64,000 nucleotides of DNA from Blastopirellula sediminis (GCF_020966755.1 NZ_JAJKFT010000010.1:434001-498000), one strand, 5' to 3'; counted from the stretch's first letter, positions 26,037-36,176 are shown. The notes: generated by a model not told the origin, from the letters alone. A program made the numbers and translations.

Positions 26037-27326
26037 ATGTCGCACCAGGTTCACTTCAGCTTTGGAAAAAAACTGAGCCGCCGAACCATGTTGCGCAGCG
26101 CCGGCGTGGCGATGTCGATGCCGTGGCTGAGCGCCATGAACCAAGCCTTCGCCGGCAGCGACAAACCGGCCGCTCCGCGCCGCTTTGTGGCGATGACGCT
26201 CGGTCTTGGTCTGCATGCCGAAAACCTGAATCCGACCGGCGTCGGCAAAGACTACGAACCGTCCCTTTATCTGCAGGGCCTGCAAGACATCCGTGATCGC
26301 TTCACGGTCATCTCCGGAACTTCGCACCCCGGCGTCAACGGCGGCCACCGCGCCGAAGCGAGCCTCTTGAGCGCTACGCCGATGGGCAGCGGCGCCCAGT
26401 CACGCACCACGATCTCGGTCGATCAGTTGCTCGCCAAGCACTTGGGAAATCAGACGCGATTCCCATCGCTGGTCCTCAGCTCGGCCGGCAGCAACAGCCC
26501 GTCCTACACCGAGAACGGCTCGATGATCCCGGCCGAAAGTTCGCCGGCCCGCTTGTTCCTGCAGCTCTTTGTGACCGACTCTCCGGCCGAACAGAAGAAG
26601 CAAATCCATCGTGCTCGTCAGGGGCAGAGCATCATGGATCTGGTCGCCGAAGACGCCAAAGCGCTGCAGCGCGAACTGGGGGACAGCGACCGCGATCGCC
26701 TGGACGCCTACTTCACCAGCGTGCGTGAGTTGGAGAAGCGGATGGTCGACGCCGAAGAATGGGCCAATCGCCCGAAACCGGAAGTCGACTACGCCAAGCC
26801 GATCGACATCTCCAACCCGAACGACTTCATCGGCCGCCAGCGGTTGATGAACGATATGATTCGCTTGGCCTTGTCGACCGACTCGACGCGGTTCGTTTCG
26901 TATCACCTTGGCGGTTCCGGCGGCGTCGTGCCGATCAAAGGGGTCGACGAAGGGTATCACTCGCTCAGCCATCACGGCCGCGACGAAGAAAAGCTGGCCC
27001 AGTTGGCGCTGATCGAAACCGAAATCGTCCGCGCCTACGGCGACTTCCTCCGCGGTTTGGACAAGACCGAAGAAGATGGCGAAACGCTGCTCGATCGGAC
27101 TTCGGTCTTGCTGACCAGCAACCTCGGCAACGCGTCGAACCACGACAACCGCAACATGCCGGTCCTCTTCGCCGGCGGCGGTTTCCGCCATGGTCAGCAC
27201 TTGGCCTTCGATCAAAAGAAGAACTACCCGCTGCCGAACCTCTATCTCTCGATGCTGCAAAAGACCGGCCTGGAAGTCGATCAGTTCGCAACCAGCACCG
27301 GCACGATGACCGGCCTGGACGGCTAA
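26037..27326 (+). CDS. DUF1552 family protein with Tat-type leader
   Basis: 429 residues. [20 protein letters not shown] is a twin-arginine leader (SRRTML) near residues 10-30. The DUF1552 core is recognised by [58 protein letters not shown] and the late [24 protein letters not shown]. It is the secreted partner of the upstream DUF1592-type cytochrome; the reaction is unknown. An R2 repeat lies 14 nt beyond the stop codon. Confidence 0.93.
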   Translation: MSHQVHFSFGKKLSRRTMLRSAGVAMSMPWLSAMNQAFAGSDKPAAPRRFVAMTLGLGLHAENLNPTGVGKDYEPSLYLQGLQDIRDRFTVISGTSHPGVNGGHRAEASLLSATPMGSGAQSRTTISVDQLLAKHLGNQTRFPSLVLSSAGSNSPSYTENGSMIPAESSPARLFLQLFVTDSPAEQKKQIHRARQGQSIMDLVAEDAKALQRELGDSDRDRLDAYFTSVRELEKRMVDAEEWANRPKPEVDYAKPIDISNPNDFIGRQRLMNDMIRLALSTDSTRFVSYHLGGSGGVVPIKGVDEGYHSLSHHGRDEEKLAQLALIETEIVRAYGDFLRGLDKTEEDGETLLDRTSVLLTSNLGNASNHDNRNMPVLFAGGGFRHGQHLAFDQKKNYPLPNLYLSMLQKTGLEVDQFATSTGTMTGLDG

Positions 27327-27340
27327 GCGTCGAATCAAAC

Positions 27341-27461
27341 GTAGGGTGGGTGGAGCAAGCGCGAACGCGTTCGCCTTGCTCGCGAAACGCAAATCGCTTG
27401 CGCAACCCACCATTCCCTTGCGCACGCATTGTTGGGTTTCGCTGCGCTGCACCCAACCTAC
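27341..27461. repeat. 121-bp two-hairpin repeat (R2), stand-alone copy
   Basis: Begins GTAGGGTGGGTGGAGCAAGC and returns as CGCTTGCGCAACCCACC, then GCATTGTTGGGTTTCG...TGCACCCAACCTAC, which makes two stem-loops. A second copy of exactly the same length is at 37141-37261, where it lies inside an R1-bounded element. The type is widespread REP-like DNA. Non-coding; it follows the DUF1552 gene. Confidence 0.85.
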
Positions 27462-27669
27462 TTTCGTTTTGTGCGTCATTCCGCTCCGATAGCAGATGCG
27501 CACTTTTGAAACAGAACTGCGCAATTACGCATGTCCTCCGCCCCATCTGCGTGGTACTGTCGAGTAGTCGGTTTCGTTGGCGGCGTCGCTCGCTTGACGT
27601 TCCGCCCCCATCCCCTCGTGCATTTTGACGCATTGATTCCTTATCTATTCCCAATGCAGCGAGATCGCT

Positions 27670-28683
27670 ATGAATTCGATTCGTCCTCATTCACGTGGAT
27701 TTACTCTGGTAGAGCTGTTGGTGGTGATCGCCATCATCGGCGTCTTGATCGCTTTGCTGTTGCCGGCCGTGCAGCAAGCGCGGGAAGCGGCGCGGCGAAT
27801 GTCGTGCAGCAACAACCTGAAGCAGGTCGGCCTGGCGATTCACAACTATCATGACACGCACTTGAAGCTGCCGATCGGAGTTCAGTACTACTGGCACTCC
27901 AACTTCCTGGTTCACCTGCTGCCGTTCCTGGAGCAAGGAAACATCTATGATCAGCTGCAGTTCAACAATTCGTCGGCGATGCTGTTCGACTCGACATCCC
28001 TGTCCGGCTACCGTTTGGCGAATTACAACGTGATGAAAGGATTCAACGCGCCCGCCTACCAATGCCCGTCGAGCCCATTGCCCGAGTGGGCCGAGAATCC
28101 TGGCGGCCCGGTCGAGTGCGGCACCACTTCTTACATCGGCGTCGCCGGCGCCCCGACGAGCGCCACCAGCGTGACCGATCCGACAGGGCAGGGGCGCTGT
28201 ATCGCCGCCGGACAAGGCTACATCTGCAGCAACGGGACGCTGATCCCGAACGAATCGATCAAACTGGCGTCGGTCACCGATGGGACGACCAACACGATCA
28301 TCGTCGCCGAGCAATCGAACTGGACGATCAGTTCGACCGGCGCCACGATCGACCAGCGCAACAGCAGCCGCCGCGGAGCGTGGATCGGCGCCTATCTAAC
28401 CGGCTATCCCGGCGGGCCGAACGGCAGCGCGTGGAATACCGGCAACGCTTACAACATTTCGACGATCCGGTATGGAGTCGGCTTTCGCACGCTCGCTTCG
28501 GGGAGCGGCGGCAATCATCAGACCGGCACCAATACTCCGATTCATTCCGCCCATCCCGGCGGAGCGATGGTGGTCCGCTGCGACGCCGGCGTTAGTTTTC
28601 TGCCGGAAACGATCGACTGGGGCGTACTTCGCAATCTCTGCATTCGGGACGACGGCAACGTGATTACGCCTAATCCGCTGTAG
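27670..28683 (+). CDS. DUF1559 pseudopilin-like protein (first cassette)
   Basis: 337 residues with the type IV/II pilin-like N-terminus [20 protein letters not shown], a prepilin-peptidase site and a single hydrophobic helix, then the DUF1559 body ([38 protein letters not shown]) and the [20 protein letters not shown] closing motif. These proteins are very numerous in planctomycetes, and their function is still unknown. Followed after 55 nt by a small lipoprotein gene, the same order as 45464-46807. Confidence 0.93.
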   Translation: MNSIRPHSRGFTLVELLVVIAIIGVLIALLLPAVQQAREAARRMSCSNNLKQVGLAIHNYHDTHLKLPIGVQYYWHSNFLVHLLPFLEQGNIYDQLQFNNSSAMLFDSTSLSGYRLANYNVMKGFNAPAYQCPSSPLPEWAENPGGPVECGTTSYIGVAGAPTSATSVTDPTGQGRCIAAGQGYICSNGTLIPNESIKLASVTDGTTNTIIVAEQSNWTISSTGATIDQRNSSRRGAWIGAYLTGYPGGPNGSAWNTGNAYNISTIRYGVGFRTLASGSGGNHQTGTNTPIHSAHPGGAMVVRCDAGVSFLPETIDWGVLRNLCIRDDGNVITPNPL

Positions 28684-28738
28684 TCAAAATCGCTGGCGTC
28701 GTTCTTATTCGCAGAAGATCTTTCGGAGTTTTCGTCGA

Positions 28739-29170
28739 ATGTCCAACTACCCCAAAAAGTCCCTTCGCCGGTTGGCGATTTTGGCCGGCGTCGTCGCGTT
28801 GTTTCTGACCGGCTGCGGTTCCGGTTCCGGCGTACCGATCGCGGCGGTCCGCGGCAAAGTGACCCGCAATAACCAGCCGATCACCGAAGGGCTCGTCTGT
28901 TTCATGTCGGAAAATGGCTTCGGCGCAACCGCGCCGCTGCAGCCCGACGGCAGCTACCAACTGCACAGCCAACATGGCGCCGGCATTCCGCACGGCGCCT
29001 ACAAAGTGATCGTACAGCCGCCGGAGTTGGAGTTCGTCGAGAGCGAACAAAACGCGCCGAAAGCTCAAAAGTCGAACATTCCGCTCAAATACCAAGACTT
29101 CGGCACGAGCGGACTCGAACTGGTCATCGGCGACTCAGCCCTTACCTTCGATATTCAACTCACCCCCTAG
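28739..29170 (+). CDS. Small lipoprotein, transthyretin/CnaB-like beta domain
   Basis: 143 residues with a lipobox (VVALFLTGCGSGSG) and a beta sandwich like the carboxypeptidase regulatory/CnaB domains (IAAVRGKVTRNNQPITEGLV, DGSYQLHSQHGAGIPHGAYK). Probably anchored to a membrane. It pairs with the upstream DUF1559 gene. Function unknown; a comparable lipoprotein follows the second DUF1559 gene at 46403. Confidence 0.85.
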   Translation: MSNYPKKSLRRLAILAGVVALFLTGCGSGSGVPIAAVRGKVTRNNQPITEGLVCFMSENGFGATAPLQPDGSYQLHSQHGAGIPHGAYKVIVQPPELEFVESEQNAPKAQKSNIPLKYQDFGTSGLELVIGDSALTFDIQLTP

Positions 29171-29203
29171 CGGCGTTTGCGCCTTGTTTAAGAGATCCCG
29201 CCT

Positions 29204-30328
29204 GTGACGACTCGCATTTCCTCCTTCGCCCGCAACGTGCTGACGTTCGTTTCGCTTCTGCTGCTGGTTTCGGCCGTGATGGGCGAAGAGCCCTCGAAAG
29301 TTCCCTCCGATAACGGCGTGACGCGCAGCTTTGAGCGGATGGCCGATTCGCTGAAACCTGATTTGGCGTGGGACGCGAAGACGCCGGCCGAGCATGACGT
29401 GTGGCGTGCGAAGATGCAGCCGGCGATCGTCGGGCTGTTGGGAAAAATGCCGGAGCGCGTGCCGCTGGAAGTGGAGTGGGCGGAAGAAGAGAAGTTCGAG
29501 AAGTACACGCGCTACAAGATCTACGTCCGAACCGAGCCGAACTACTGGGCGCCGGTTTATTACTTCGTACCGCACGAGCGCAAAGGAAAAGTCCCGGCGT
29601 TGATCTGCCTGCACGGACACAGCGGCATTGATCCCTATATTCGCCTGAACGAAACGCCGGAGCAAAAGAAAAAGACCGACGAGCACCAACTCGACTACGC
29701 CTGCTACATGGCCGAGCATGGTTACGTCACTGCGGCGATGGTGGTCCGGGGCTGGAACGAAACGTGCGGACGGCAAGATCGTGGCGTCAAAACGCCGCCG
29801 CGCAGCTGTCATGAAATGAGCATGAACGCGCTGCTGCTCGGCATGACGCCGCAAGGGATTCGCTGCTGGGACGCGATGCGGGTGGTCGACTTTTTGCAAA
29901 CGCGCGAGGAGGTCGATCCTGACAAGATCGGCGTTTGCGGACTTTCCGGCGGCGGTACGCTGACGATGTACATGCCGATCCTCGACGACCGGATCAAGCT
30001 GGCGATGATCGCCGGCGCCTTCTCAGACTACAAGACGTCGATCTATTCGATCGATCACTGCATCTGCAATTGTCTCCCCGGCGTGATGGAACATGGGGAG
30101 ATGGCCGACGTCGTCGCGCTGTTTGCGCCGCGGCCGGTCTTGCTGATCAACGGCATCGACGATCCGATCTTCCCAATCGACGGCGCCCGGGAAGGATTCG
30201 GCAAACTGAAGGAGGTTTACGGCGTGCTCGGCGTGCCGGACCGCGTCGACGCCGACTTCTTCGCTGGCGGCCATCAGTGGTCGAACAACAAGACGATCAG
30301 CTTCTTGAAACAGCACTTCGGTCAGTAG
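29204..30328 (+). CDS. Secreted alpha/beta hydrolase (dienelactone hydrolase/acetylxylan-esterase-like)
   Basis: 374 residues from GTG 29204. Leader about 1-28 (MTTRISSFARNVLTFVSLLL...). The catalytic triad is visible: nucleophile IGVCGLSGGGTLTMYM, aspartate in LLINGIDDPIFPIDGAREG, and histidine in FFAGGHQWSNN. VPALICLHGHSGIDPY is the oxyanion-loop strand. Likely a periplasmic esterase acting on acetylated polysaccharides or related esters. It lies 33 nt after the lipoprotein gene and is convergent with the pseudopilin-like gene downstream. Confidence 0.88.
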   Translation: MTTRISSFARNVLTFVSLLLLVSAVMGEEPSKVPSDNGVTRSFERMADSLKPDLAWDAKTPAEHDVWRAKMQPAIVGLLGKMPERVPLEVEWAEEEKFEKYTRYKIYVRTEPNYWAPVYYFVPHERKGKVPALICLHGHSGIDPYIRLNETPEQKKKTDEHQLDYACYMAEHGYVTAAMVVRGWNETCGRQDRGVKTPPRSCHEMSMNALLLGMTPQGIRCWDAMRVVDFLQTREEVDPDKIGVCGLSGGGTLTMYMPILDDRIKLAMIAGAFSDYKTSIYSIDHCICNCLPGVMEHGEMADVVALFAPRPVLLINGIDDPIFPIDGAREGFGKLKEVYGVLGVPDRVDADFFAGGHQWSNNKTISFLKQHFGQ

Positions 30329-30334
30329 GCGGCG

Positions 30335-30811
30335 CTAGGGGCGCAGATTGACGACGCGCTGAATGTCATCGCCCCCTCCATTTTCATGGCGGCCATTTCC
30401 ACCAATGCTCCGCAGGATGAGCGTTTGAGGATCGTCATGTAGATAAACCAGCGGCGCCTCCCAACAGTCGCGTCCCTCGGCGATCGCATCTCTTGGAGGG
30501 GCGCTAAAGTCGACGCCAGACTCGGCGAGGGTGCGCAGCGCTTCGTCCAACGTCTCGCCCGGTAGTCGATCATGCTCGTCGACGTACTCCTGGATCAGCG
30601 TCTGAAGATGCTCGAGCCGCTTGGCCGTCATCAGCGTCGGCGGCGGCGGCTTTACCGTGCTGTTGATCCCCCACTTCATCGTGTTCATCAGCAGCGTCAG
30701 AACGACCAAGCCGACGACGACGGCCGCAAGCAACCACGAAATCCGCGATGCGGACCGATTTGGCGACGCGGCGGCCGTCGGAGCTGCGGTCTCGGTGGAC
30801 GTATCAACCAT
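30335..30811 (-). CDS. Membrane-anchored pseudopilin-like protein (GspG-C-like)
   Basis: 158 residues from ATG 30811 (the in-frame ATG at 30853 gives a leader with no sense). One membrane helix at about residues 22-42 (ISWLLAAVVVGLVVLTLLM), then LQTLIQEYVDEHDRLPGETL and DCWEAPLVYLHDDPQTLILR SIGGNGRHENGGGDDIQRVV. The end matches the major-pseudopilin C-terminal pattern: a central cysteine-tryptophan then L-YL, G..G and GDDI. It lacks a FTLVE prepilin site, so it may be a fixed membrane protein that uses the fold. Convergent with the hydrolase gene, 6 nt between stops. Confidence 0.75.
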   Translation of the reverse strand: MVDTSTETAAPTAAASPNRSASRISWLLAAVVVGLVVLTLLMNTMKWGINSTVKPPPPTLMTAKRLEHLQTLIQEYVDEHDRLPGETLDEALRTLAESGVDFSAPPRDAIAEGRDCWEAPLVYLHDDPQTLILRSIGGNGRHENGGGDDIQRVVNLRP

Positions 30812-30932
30812 TGCAGATCGTTTGGGGGGACAATAGCCAGCCAAAGGATCCAAATTAGCGGACGATCCCCGATTGTGCTATCGATTGGTCGAAATTTGCA
30901 GGCGATTACCTCGTTCATCAGGTCGGCGCAAT

Positions 30933-30963
30933 AAAAAAGGGACGCACGTGCAGGTGCGTCCCT
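30933..30963 (-). terminator. Intrinsic terminator of the Gfo/Idh/MocA gene
   Basis: On the minus strand: GGGACGCAC, loop CTGCAC, GTGCGTCCC, then T6. It lies 26 nt past the stop codon of the oxidoreductase gene. Confidence 0.9.
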
Positions 30964-30988
30964 TCCCGTTCGTTTTCAATTCGCCCCG

Positions 30989-32191
30989 TTAGCGGCGAGC
31001 GGCCGGGTGCTTCAGCGGCAACCAGGCGCCGCCTTCTTGACTGCTGGCGACGCATTGCTGGATGAAGTACATCCCTTCGACGCCGTCGTAGACGTTCGGA
31101 TAGACCGTGTCCTTCTTCTCGAACTTCTGACCTAGCGCTCGGGCCGCCATCGCGTCGTAAGACGCGCGATAGACGTTGGCGAACGCTTCGAAGAACGCTT
31201 CCGGGTGACCGCTCGGCAAGCGGCACGAAGCGGCGCCCAGTTCGGTCATGTAAGGAGCGTTCGGGTCGCGGGTATAGATCTTGTGCGGCTCGCCGTTGGC
31301 GCGAACGATCATTTCGTTCGGGTTTTCCTGCCGCCACTGGAGCGAACCTTTGGTGCCGTCGATTTCGATCGACAGGTCGTTTTCGCGGCCATGGCTGATC
31401 TGCGAAGCGGTAACCGAACCGAGCGCCCCGTTTTCAAACTTCACGATCGCCGTACCGTAGTCGTCGAGCGCGCGGCCCGGAACGAAGGTCTTCAGGTGGC
31501 AGCTGATTTCTTCCGGCAACAGCCCAGTCATGTAGCGTCCCAGGTTGTAGGCGTGAGTCGCGATGTCGCCAAAGCAACCGGCGGCGCCGCTCTTCTTCGG
31601 ATCGGTACGCCAGGCGGCTTGCTTCTGGTCGCTATCTTCCAACTTGGTGCGGAGCCAACCTTGGATGTACTGCACGCGAATCGCGTTGATCTCGCCGAGA
31701 TCGCCATTCTTGATCATCTGGCGAGCCTGACGAACCAACGGGTAGCCGGTGTAGTTGTGAGAGACGGCGAAGACCGAGTTCGACGTTTCGACCACTTTGA
31801 GCAGCTCTTCGGCTTGCGCCAGGTCAAAGGTCATCGGCTTGTCGCAGATGACGTTGAAGCCGGCTTGGACCGCCGCTTTGGCGATTTCAAAGTGGGTGAA
31901 GTTCGGCGTGGCGACCGAGACGAAGTCGATCCGCTGATCTTCGGGAAGCGCGTTTTCTTTTTCGAGCAACTCGGTGACGCTGCCGTAGGCGCGAGCTTCC
32001 GGAATGTCATAGTCCGGCGCCGAGGCCTTCGCCTTCTCCGGGTTGGAACTGAGCGCCCCTGCGACCAAGGCGGCGCGATTGTCCAATACCGCCGCCGTCG
32101 CGTGAACTCGGCCGATGAACGAGCCAGAGCCGCCGCCGACCAGGGCCATGCGCAGCTTGCGGTTGAGATCTCCGTTGGTTGCCATGCTCAA
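30989..32191 (-). CDS. Gfo/Idh/MocA family oxidoreductase
   Basis: 400 residues. The N-terminal Rossmann domain (LRMALVGGGSGSFIGRVHAT) and the NAD-linked motif CDKPMTFDLAQAEELLKVVE are characteristic. The C-terminal domain has the usual beta sheet (SAAWRTDPKKSGAAGCFGDI, ENDLSIEIDGTKGSLQWRQE). No leader, cytoplasmic. The substrate, a sugar or cyclitol, cannot be told. It has a good terminator and its own promoter region; divergent from PAP2. Confidence 0.93.
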   Translation of the reverse strand: MSMATNGDLNRKLRMALVGGGSGSFIGRVHATAAVLDNRAALVAGALSSNPEKAKASAPDYDIPEARAYGSVTELLEKENALPEDQRIDFVSVATPNFTHFEIAKAAVQAGFNVICDKPMTFDLAQAEELLKVVETSNSVFAVSHNYTGYPLVRQARQMIKNGDLGEINAIRVQYIQGWLRTKLEDSDQKQAAWRTDPKKSGAAGCFGDIATHAYNLGRYMTGLLPEEISCHLKTFVPGRALDDYGTAIVKFENGALGSVTASQISHGRENDLSIEIDGTKGSLQWRQENPNEMIVRANGEPHKIYTRDPNAPYMTELGAASCRLPSGHPEAFFEAFANVYRASYDAMAARALGQKFEKKDTVYPNVYDGVEGMYFIQQCVASSQEGGAWLPLKHPAARR

Positions 32192-32533
32192 TATCCTTCG
32201 CGTTACAAGTTGGGGTACATGTGGGGAGTGGGCGGCGGTGGGCCTCGTAAACTGCGTGTTTTATCAGATCGGCAAGCTCCTGTCATTCCGGCAGGCGGTC
32301 GGAATTCTGGGTGGCGTCAAAATGGAAAGTCTGATACCGATAGGGAAGCCATTATGCCAGCAGACGATTCGCCGCTGGCTGAAGGCGCCGAGATCGCAGC
32401 GTAAAGTTTTGCGATTTCGTAATTTAAGACGGGCAATACGATAAATTTTGGTTCGCGGGCCTTCCGAGAAGATAAATAGGGAAATCACCGCCCAAATTGG
32501 AACGCTGTCGCTGCTAGCATCACGCGGGGTCGA
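32192..32533. other. Intergenic region between divergent genes
   Basis: 342 bp between the oxidoreductase and PAP2 starts. It must hold both promoters. No hairpin, repeat or RNA motif stands out; the right half is more AT-rich. Confidence 0.45.
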
Positions 32534-33400
32534 ATGTCGACGATCGAATCTAGTCAAAGCAAAGGGGTGTTGCCGCTCCGCGCCGCCGATCCCGGCGGAA
32601 ACGAGCCGCGTACTCTGAAGCAGGCGATCTGGCGTGAGCGGTGGTCGATTCTGGTCCCCTTGGTCTCGCTGCTGGCCTTCACCGCCCTCTGCTACGTTCT
32701 TCCGGTCGATATGACTTGCTCGCGCTATTATTACGTGAACGGGTTCTACGGTTGGTATGCGGAAACGTGGTTCATCGAGAATCTCTTTTATTCGCTCAGT
32801 CCCATTCCTGGCATCGTATTGGGAGCGGGAGCGATCATCGTGCTGGTGGTCGGTCGCTGGTCTCCGGAGATCGCAGTTCGCAAACCGGTCGCTCAGTTTT
32901 TGTTGCTCGCGGTGCTAGCGGGCCCCTTACTGCTGGTAAACACCTTGATCAAACCGACGATTGCTCGTCCCCGTCCCAATCAGCTGGAAGAGTTCGGCGG
33001 CGATCGCCCGAAAGGGGTTGAGTACGTTGCACCGTGGCAACTGTCGGAAGTTAACGGCAAATCGTTTCCGAGCGGCCACGCTTCGATGGGCTTTATCTGG
33101 ATGGCGCCAGCTTTCCTTTTCTGGCGGCGAAATCGGCTAGCAGTCGCCGGCTGGCTGACGCTAGGAATCGCATTTGGGGCGGCGATTGGATTTTTCCGCG
33201 TTGCGGTCGGCGCACATTTTCTCAGTGATATTGTCTGGTCATGCGGAATTGTCTATTTTTCCGGCCTTGCTGTGTACCTTCTCGTAGGCGGCTGGCGTGA
33301 CGGAGCTTTCCAAGCCCAGCAGCCCGACAAGGGAAACGAGATCACGGCCGCATCGGAAGCGGCTGCTCAGGGCCTGCAACCGGAAGCAAAAGCGGCTTAG
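32534..33400 (+). CDS. PAP2-family membrane phosphatase
   Basis: 288 residues, about six membrane helices. The three-part PAP2 catalytic signature is complete: KPTIARPRPNQ, then SFPSGHASMGFIW, then FRVAVGAHFLSDIVW, with catalytic histidines in the second and third parts. It removes phosphate from lipid pyrophosphates or phosphatidates, for example undecaprenyl pyrophosphate or lipid A. The acidic C-terminus is a soluble tail. The LptF/LptG-type gene starts 12 nt later, so it is probably one transcript with the envelope genes. Confidence 0.92.
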   Translation: MSTIESSQSKGVLPLRAADPGGNEPRTLKQAIWRERWSILVPLVSLLAFTALCYVLPVDMTCSRYYYVNGFYGWYAETWFIENLFYSLSPIPGIVLGAGAIIVLVVGRWSPEIAVRKPVAQFLLLAVLAGPLLLVNTLIKPTIARPRPNQLEEFGGDRPKGVEYVAPWQLSEVNGKSFPSGHASMGFIWMAPAFLFWRRNRLAVAGWLTLGIAFGAAIGFFRVAVGAHFLSDIVWSCGIVYFSGLAVYLLVGGWRDGAFQAQQPDKGNEITAASEAAAQGLQPEAKAA

Positions 33401-33412
33401 TCCGCACCGCAT

Positions 33413-34555
33413 ATGAGGACGATTCAAACGTACGTCGTGTGGGAGGTCTTTAAGATCTTCTTTCTCTGTCTGCTCGCCAGCGTCTTATTGATGGTGGTCG
33501 GCGGCGGCTTGAACGAAGGTCTGAAGAAAGGACTCCCGCCGGGCATCATTCTCGGAATGATGCCTTACTTCGTGCCGGAAATGCTCCGGTTTACGATCCC
33601 CGGCTGTTTGCTGTTCGCCATCTGCACCGTCTTCGGCCGGATGGCCGCCTCCAACGAAATCGTCGCGCTGAAGTCGGCCGGCATCAATCCGATCGAAATC
33701 ATCTGGCCGGTGTTGGTCGCCACTTACGGACTTAGCTTCGTCACCTTCGGACTGTACGACGTCTGCGCGGGGTGGTCTCGCCCGAACATGCATCGGATCA
33801 TCATCCAATCGCTCGACGACACCGCCTACAGCATGCTCCGGACGCAAAAGTCATTCAGCATGCGGGGCTTCTCTGTACGGGTAAAGGGGGTCGATGGACG
33901 TCGCTTGATCGAACCGTTCATCACCGTGCAGCCGACCGGCGGCGGTCCGGAAGTGACGCTGACGGCCGAAGAAGCGCAGCTCGAATCAAACCCCGAAACG
34001 GGCGCGCTGCAGGTCGTCTGCCGCAACAGCTTCATCGAATCGGGAGACGGCACCAGCTTTTGGCAAGCCGAACCGTTCGTCCAACAGATCACGCAGCTTG
34101 GCACGCTTGATCAAGACTTGAATAGCGCTTCGCCGGCAGCGCTGACGCTGCAGAACATTCCTGCGCAAATCGCCCGCGAAGCGAAGCTGCTGGAAGATAC
34201 GATTTACTCACTGCAGATGGGACGCGATCCCGATTCGGTCGCTAACGAGGCGGAATCGCATCAAAAGCGACTATGGCGATTGCAGGCCGAACGCCAACGA
34301 CGATTGTCGAACGGGCTCGGCTGTTTTTGCTTCGCCTGCGTCGGCATTCCGGTGGCGATGTGGCGGAAGACGAGCGACAACGTGACGACGTTCTTCCTCT
34401 GCTTTTTGCCAATTTTGGGAGTCTACTATCCGCTGCTGGTAACCGGCGAAACGATGGCGCGCGATGGAGTGTTCGCCCCGTATTCGGTTTGGCTAGCCGA
34501 CGTCGTCCTGCTGGCGATCGGCGGATTGTTACTGTGGAAATTAAACCGCAACTAA
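33413..34555 (+). CDS. LptF/LptG (YjgP/YjgQ) family permease
   Basis: 380 residues with three helices at each end and a periplasmic beta-jellyroll between. Motifs: MRTIQTYVVWEVFKIFFLCL, FTIPGCLLFAICTVFGRMAA SNEIVALKSAGI (the coupling-helix region), and at the end RQRRLSNGLGCFCFACVGIP. In Gram-negative bacteria LptF and LptG form the membrane part of the lipopolysaccharide extraction complex; here a single copy is seen and no LptB is in the window. It fits an envelope-lipid role beside PAP2 and GT39. Confidence 0.9.
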   Translation: MRTIQTYVVWEVFKIFFLCLLASVLLMVVGGGLNEGLKKGLPPGIILGMMPYFVPEMLRFTIPGCLLFAICTVFGRMAASNEIVALKSAGINPIEIIWPVLVATYGLSFVTFGLYDVCAGWSRPNMHRIIIQSLDDTAYSMLRTQKSFSMRGFSVRVKGVDGRRLIEPFITVQPTGGGPEVTLTAEEAQLESNPETGALQVVCRNSFIESGDGTSFWQAEPFVQQITQLGTLDQDLNSASPAALTLQNIPAQIAREAKLLEDTIYSLQMGRDPDSVANEAESHQKRLWRLQAERQRRLSNGLGCFCFACVGIPVAMWRKTSDNVTTFFLCFLPILGVYYPLLVTGETMARDGVFAPYSVWLADVVLLAIGGLLLWKLNRN

Positions 34556-34568
34556 GCGATTGATAGAT

Positions 34569-36176
34569 ATGACCGCGACGAACATGGATGTTCCTGCGAC
34601 CGAACAAACGACGACCACCTTCCCCTGGCGAAAAGCGACCTGGATCCTGATCGCGGGGCTGTTGGCGTTTCGTATTCTCTACACGGCGTTTGTGCCGCTC
34701 GACCTGGTTCACGACGAAGCCTACTACTGGGATTGGTCGCGCCAGCTCGATTGGGGCTACTACAGCAAACCGCCGATGATCGCGTGGATCATTGCGCTTT
34801 CGACCAGCGTCTTCGGCGATACCGAACTGGCGGTCCGTCTGCCGGCCGCGGTTCTCGGCACGTTGGGACTGGTCTTCGTCTTCCTGCTGGCCGAACGCAT
34901 GTTCGACGCCAAGTGCGGCTTCTTCGCGGTGTTGTTGTCGGCGCTGACGCCGGGCAACGCGGCGCTGGGGCTGTTGATGACGATCGACGCGCCGTTCCTC
35001 TTCTTCTGGGTTGCGGCTCTTTATTTCTTCTGGCGCGCCTTGGAAGAAGATGCGAACACTTGGGTCTGGTTTCCGCTCACGACCCTCGCGATTGGACTCG
35101 GCTTACTTTCGAAACAAACGACCTTCGGCTTTTTGGCGCTCGGCGGTCTGTTCATCCTGATCAGCCGCAAAGATCGCGGGCAACTGGTTCGTCCCGGCTT
35201 GTGGATTTGCGCGATCGCGGCGCTCGCCTTTTTGACGCCGGTGATCATCTGGAACGCCCAGCATGATTGGATCACCGCCCAACATACCTCCGAACATTTC
35301 CAGGCCGAGCCGTTCGGGCCGGTCAAACGAATCTCGCTCGCCCTGGAATTCATCGGCGGGCTCTTCGGCGTCGTGTCGCCGGTCACTTTCTTCCTGTTCG
35401 CTTCGCTGTCGTTTACCGGGCTACTGTCGATCCGGTCGCTCAATCGCCGCGAACAGTACCTGCTTTGCTTTAGCGCGATTCCGCTGACGCTGATCCTGAT
35501 TTTGAGCCTGAAGCAGCGAATTGAACTCAACTGGCCGGCGCCGGTCTTTCCGGCCGGGATCATCCTGTGCGTCGGTTGGGCGCTGCAAAAGGCGTCGATT
35601 CCGTTTCCATTGGCGGCCGGATCGTTTCACCTGCGCCGCGCTGTCGTGGCCGGAGCGATCTTTACGCTAGCGACCTACGCGCTGCCGTTCGCCCTCGGCA
35701 TGTTTGGCCTGGTCGGCAGCAAGGTCGACCCGATCGTGCGCTTGCGAGGCTGGGAACAACTGGGACAAATCGTCGGCGCCGAAATTGAGAAGGCGGGCGT
35801 CGAAGATGCGCTGATCATCACCACCGGCGGCCGCGTTTCGACCGCCGAGTTGGCCTTCTACCTGCCGAATCAACCGCGGGTCTACGCCTGGAAGGGGGAC
35901 GATCAGGTAATGTCGCAGTACGACGTCTGGGGCGGCCCGACGCAAGTGGCTGGTCGCACCGCGGTGTTGGTGACGCCTGTTTATCAGAATGTGCCGCCAG
36001 AGCTAGCGGCGGCGTTCTCGAGCGTCACGAAGATCGGCCGCGTGACGGTTGCGATCAACGAGACGCGTAAGCATGAGTTCGACCTCTATCGCGCCGACAA
36101 CTTCGCCTACTGGCCGGGACCGCAAGGACAGCAGACGATGGTCGCCAATCGCCCGGGTGATCCCAAAGCTCGCTAA
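34569..36176 (+). CDS. GT39/ArnT-like integral membrane glycosyltransferase
   Basis: 535 residues from ATG 34569 (13 nt after the preceding stop). About ten to eleven membrane helices. The first external loop has DLVHDEAYYWDWSRQLDWGY YSKPPMIAWIIALS, with the DE pair of the GT-C catalytic site; LPAAVLGTLGLVFVFLLAER follows. Soluble C-terminal part from about residue 400. Such enzymes move a sugar from a polyprenyl-phosphate donor to a lipid or protein. The neighbours suggest a lipid-A-like or glycolipid acceptor (inference). Confidence 0.88.
   Translation: MTATNMDVPATEQTTTTFPWRKATWILIAGLLAFRILYTAFVPLDLVHDEAYYWDWSRQLDWGYYSKPPMIAWIIALSTSVFGDTELAVRLPAAVLGTLGLVFVFLLAERMFDAKCGFFAVLLSALTPGNAALGLLMTIDAPFLFFWVAALYFFWRALEEDANTWVWFPLTTLAIGLGLLSKQTTFGFLALGGLFILISRKDRGQLVRPGLWICAIAALAFLTPVIIWNAQHDWITAQHTSEHFQAEPFGPVKRISLALEFIGGLFGVVSPVTFFLFASLSFTGLLSIRSLNRREQYLLCFSAIPLTLILILSLKQRIELNWPAPVFPAGIILCVGWALQKASIPFPLAAGSFHLRRAVVAGAIFTLATYALPFALGMFGLVGSKVDPIVRLRGWEQLGQIVGAEIEKAGVEDALIITTGGRVSTAELAFYLPNQPRVYAWKGDDQVMSQYDVWGGPTQVAGRTAVLVTPVYQNVPPELAAAFSSVTKIGRVTVAINETRKHEFDLYRADNFAYWPGPQGQQTMVANRPGDPKAR

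Noticed and set aside
27341-27461. Insertion sequence remnant
   Set aside because: No transposase frame and no target duplication; the two-hairpin architecture and repeated exact 121-bp length point to a REP-like repeat.
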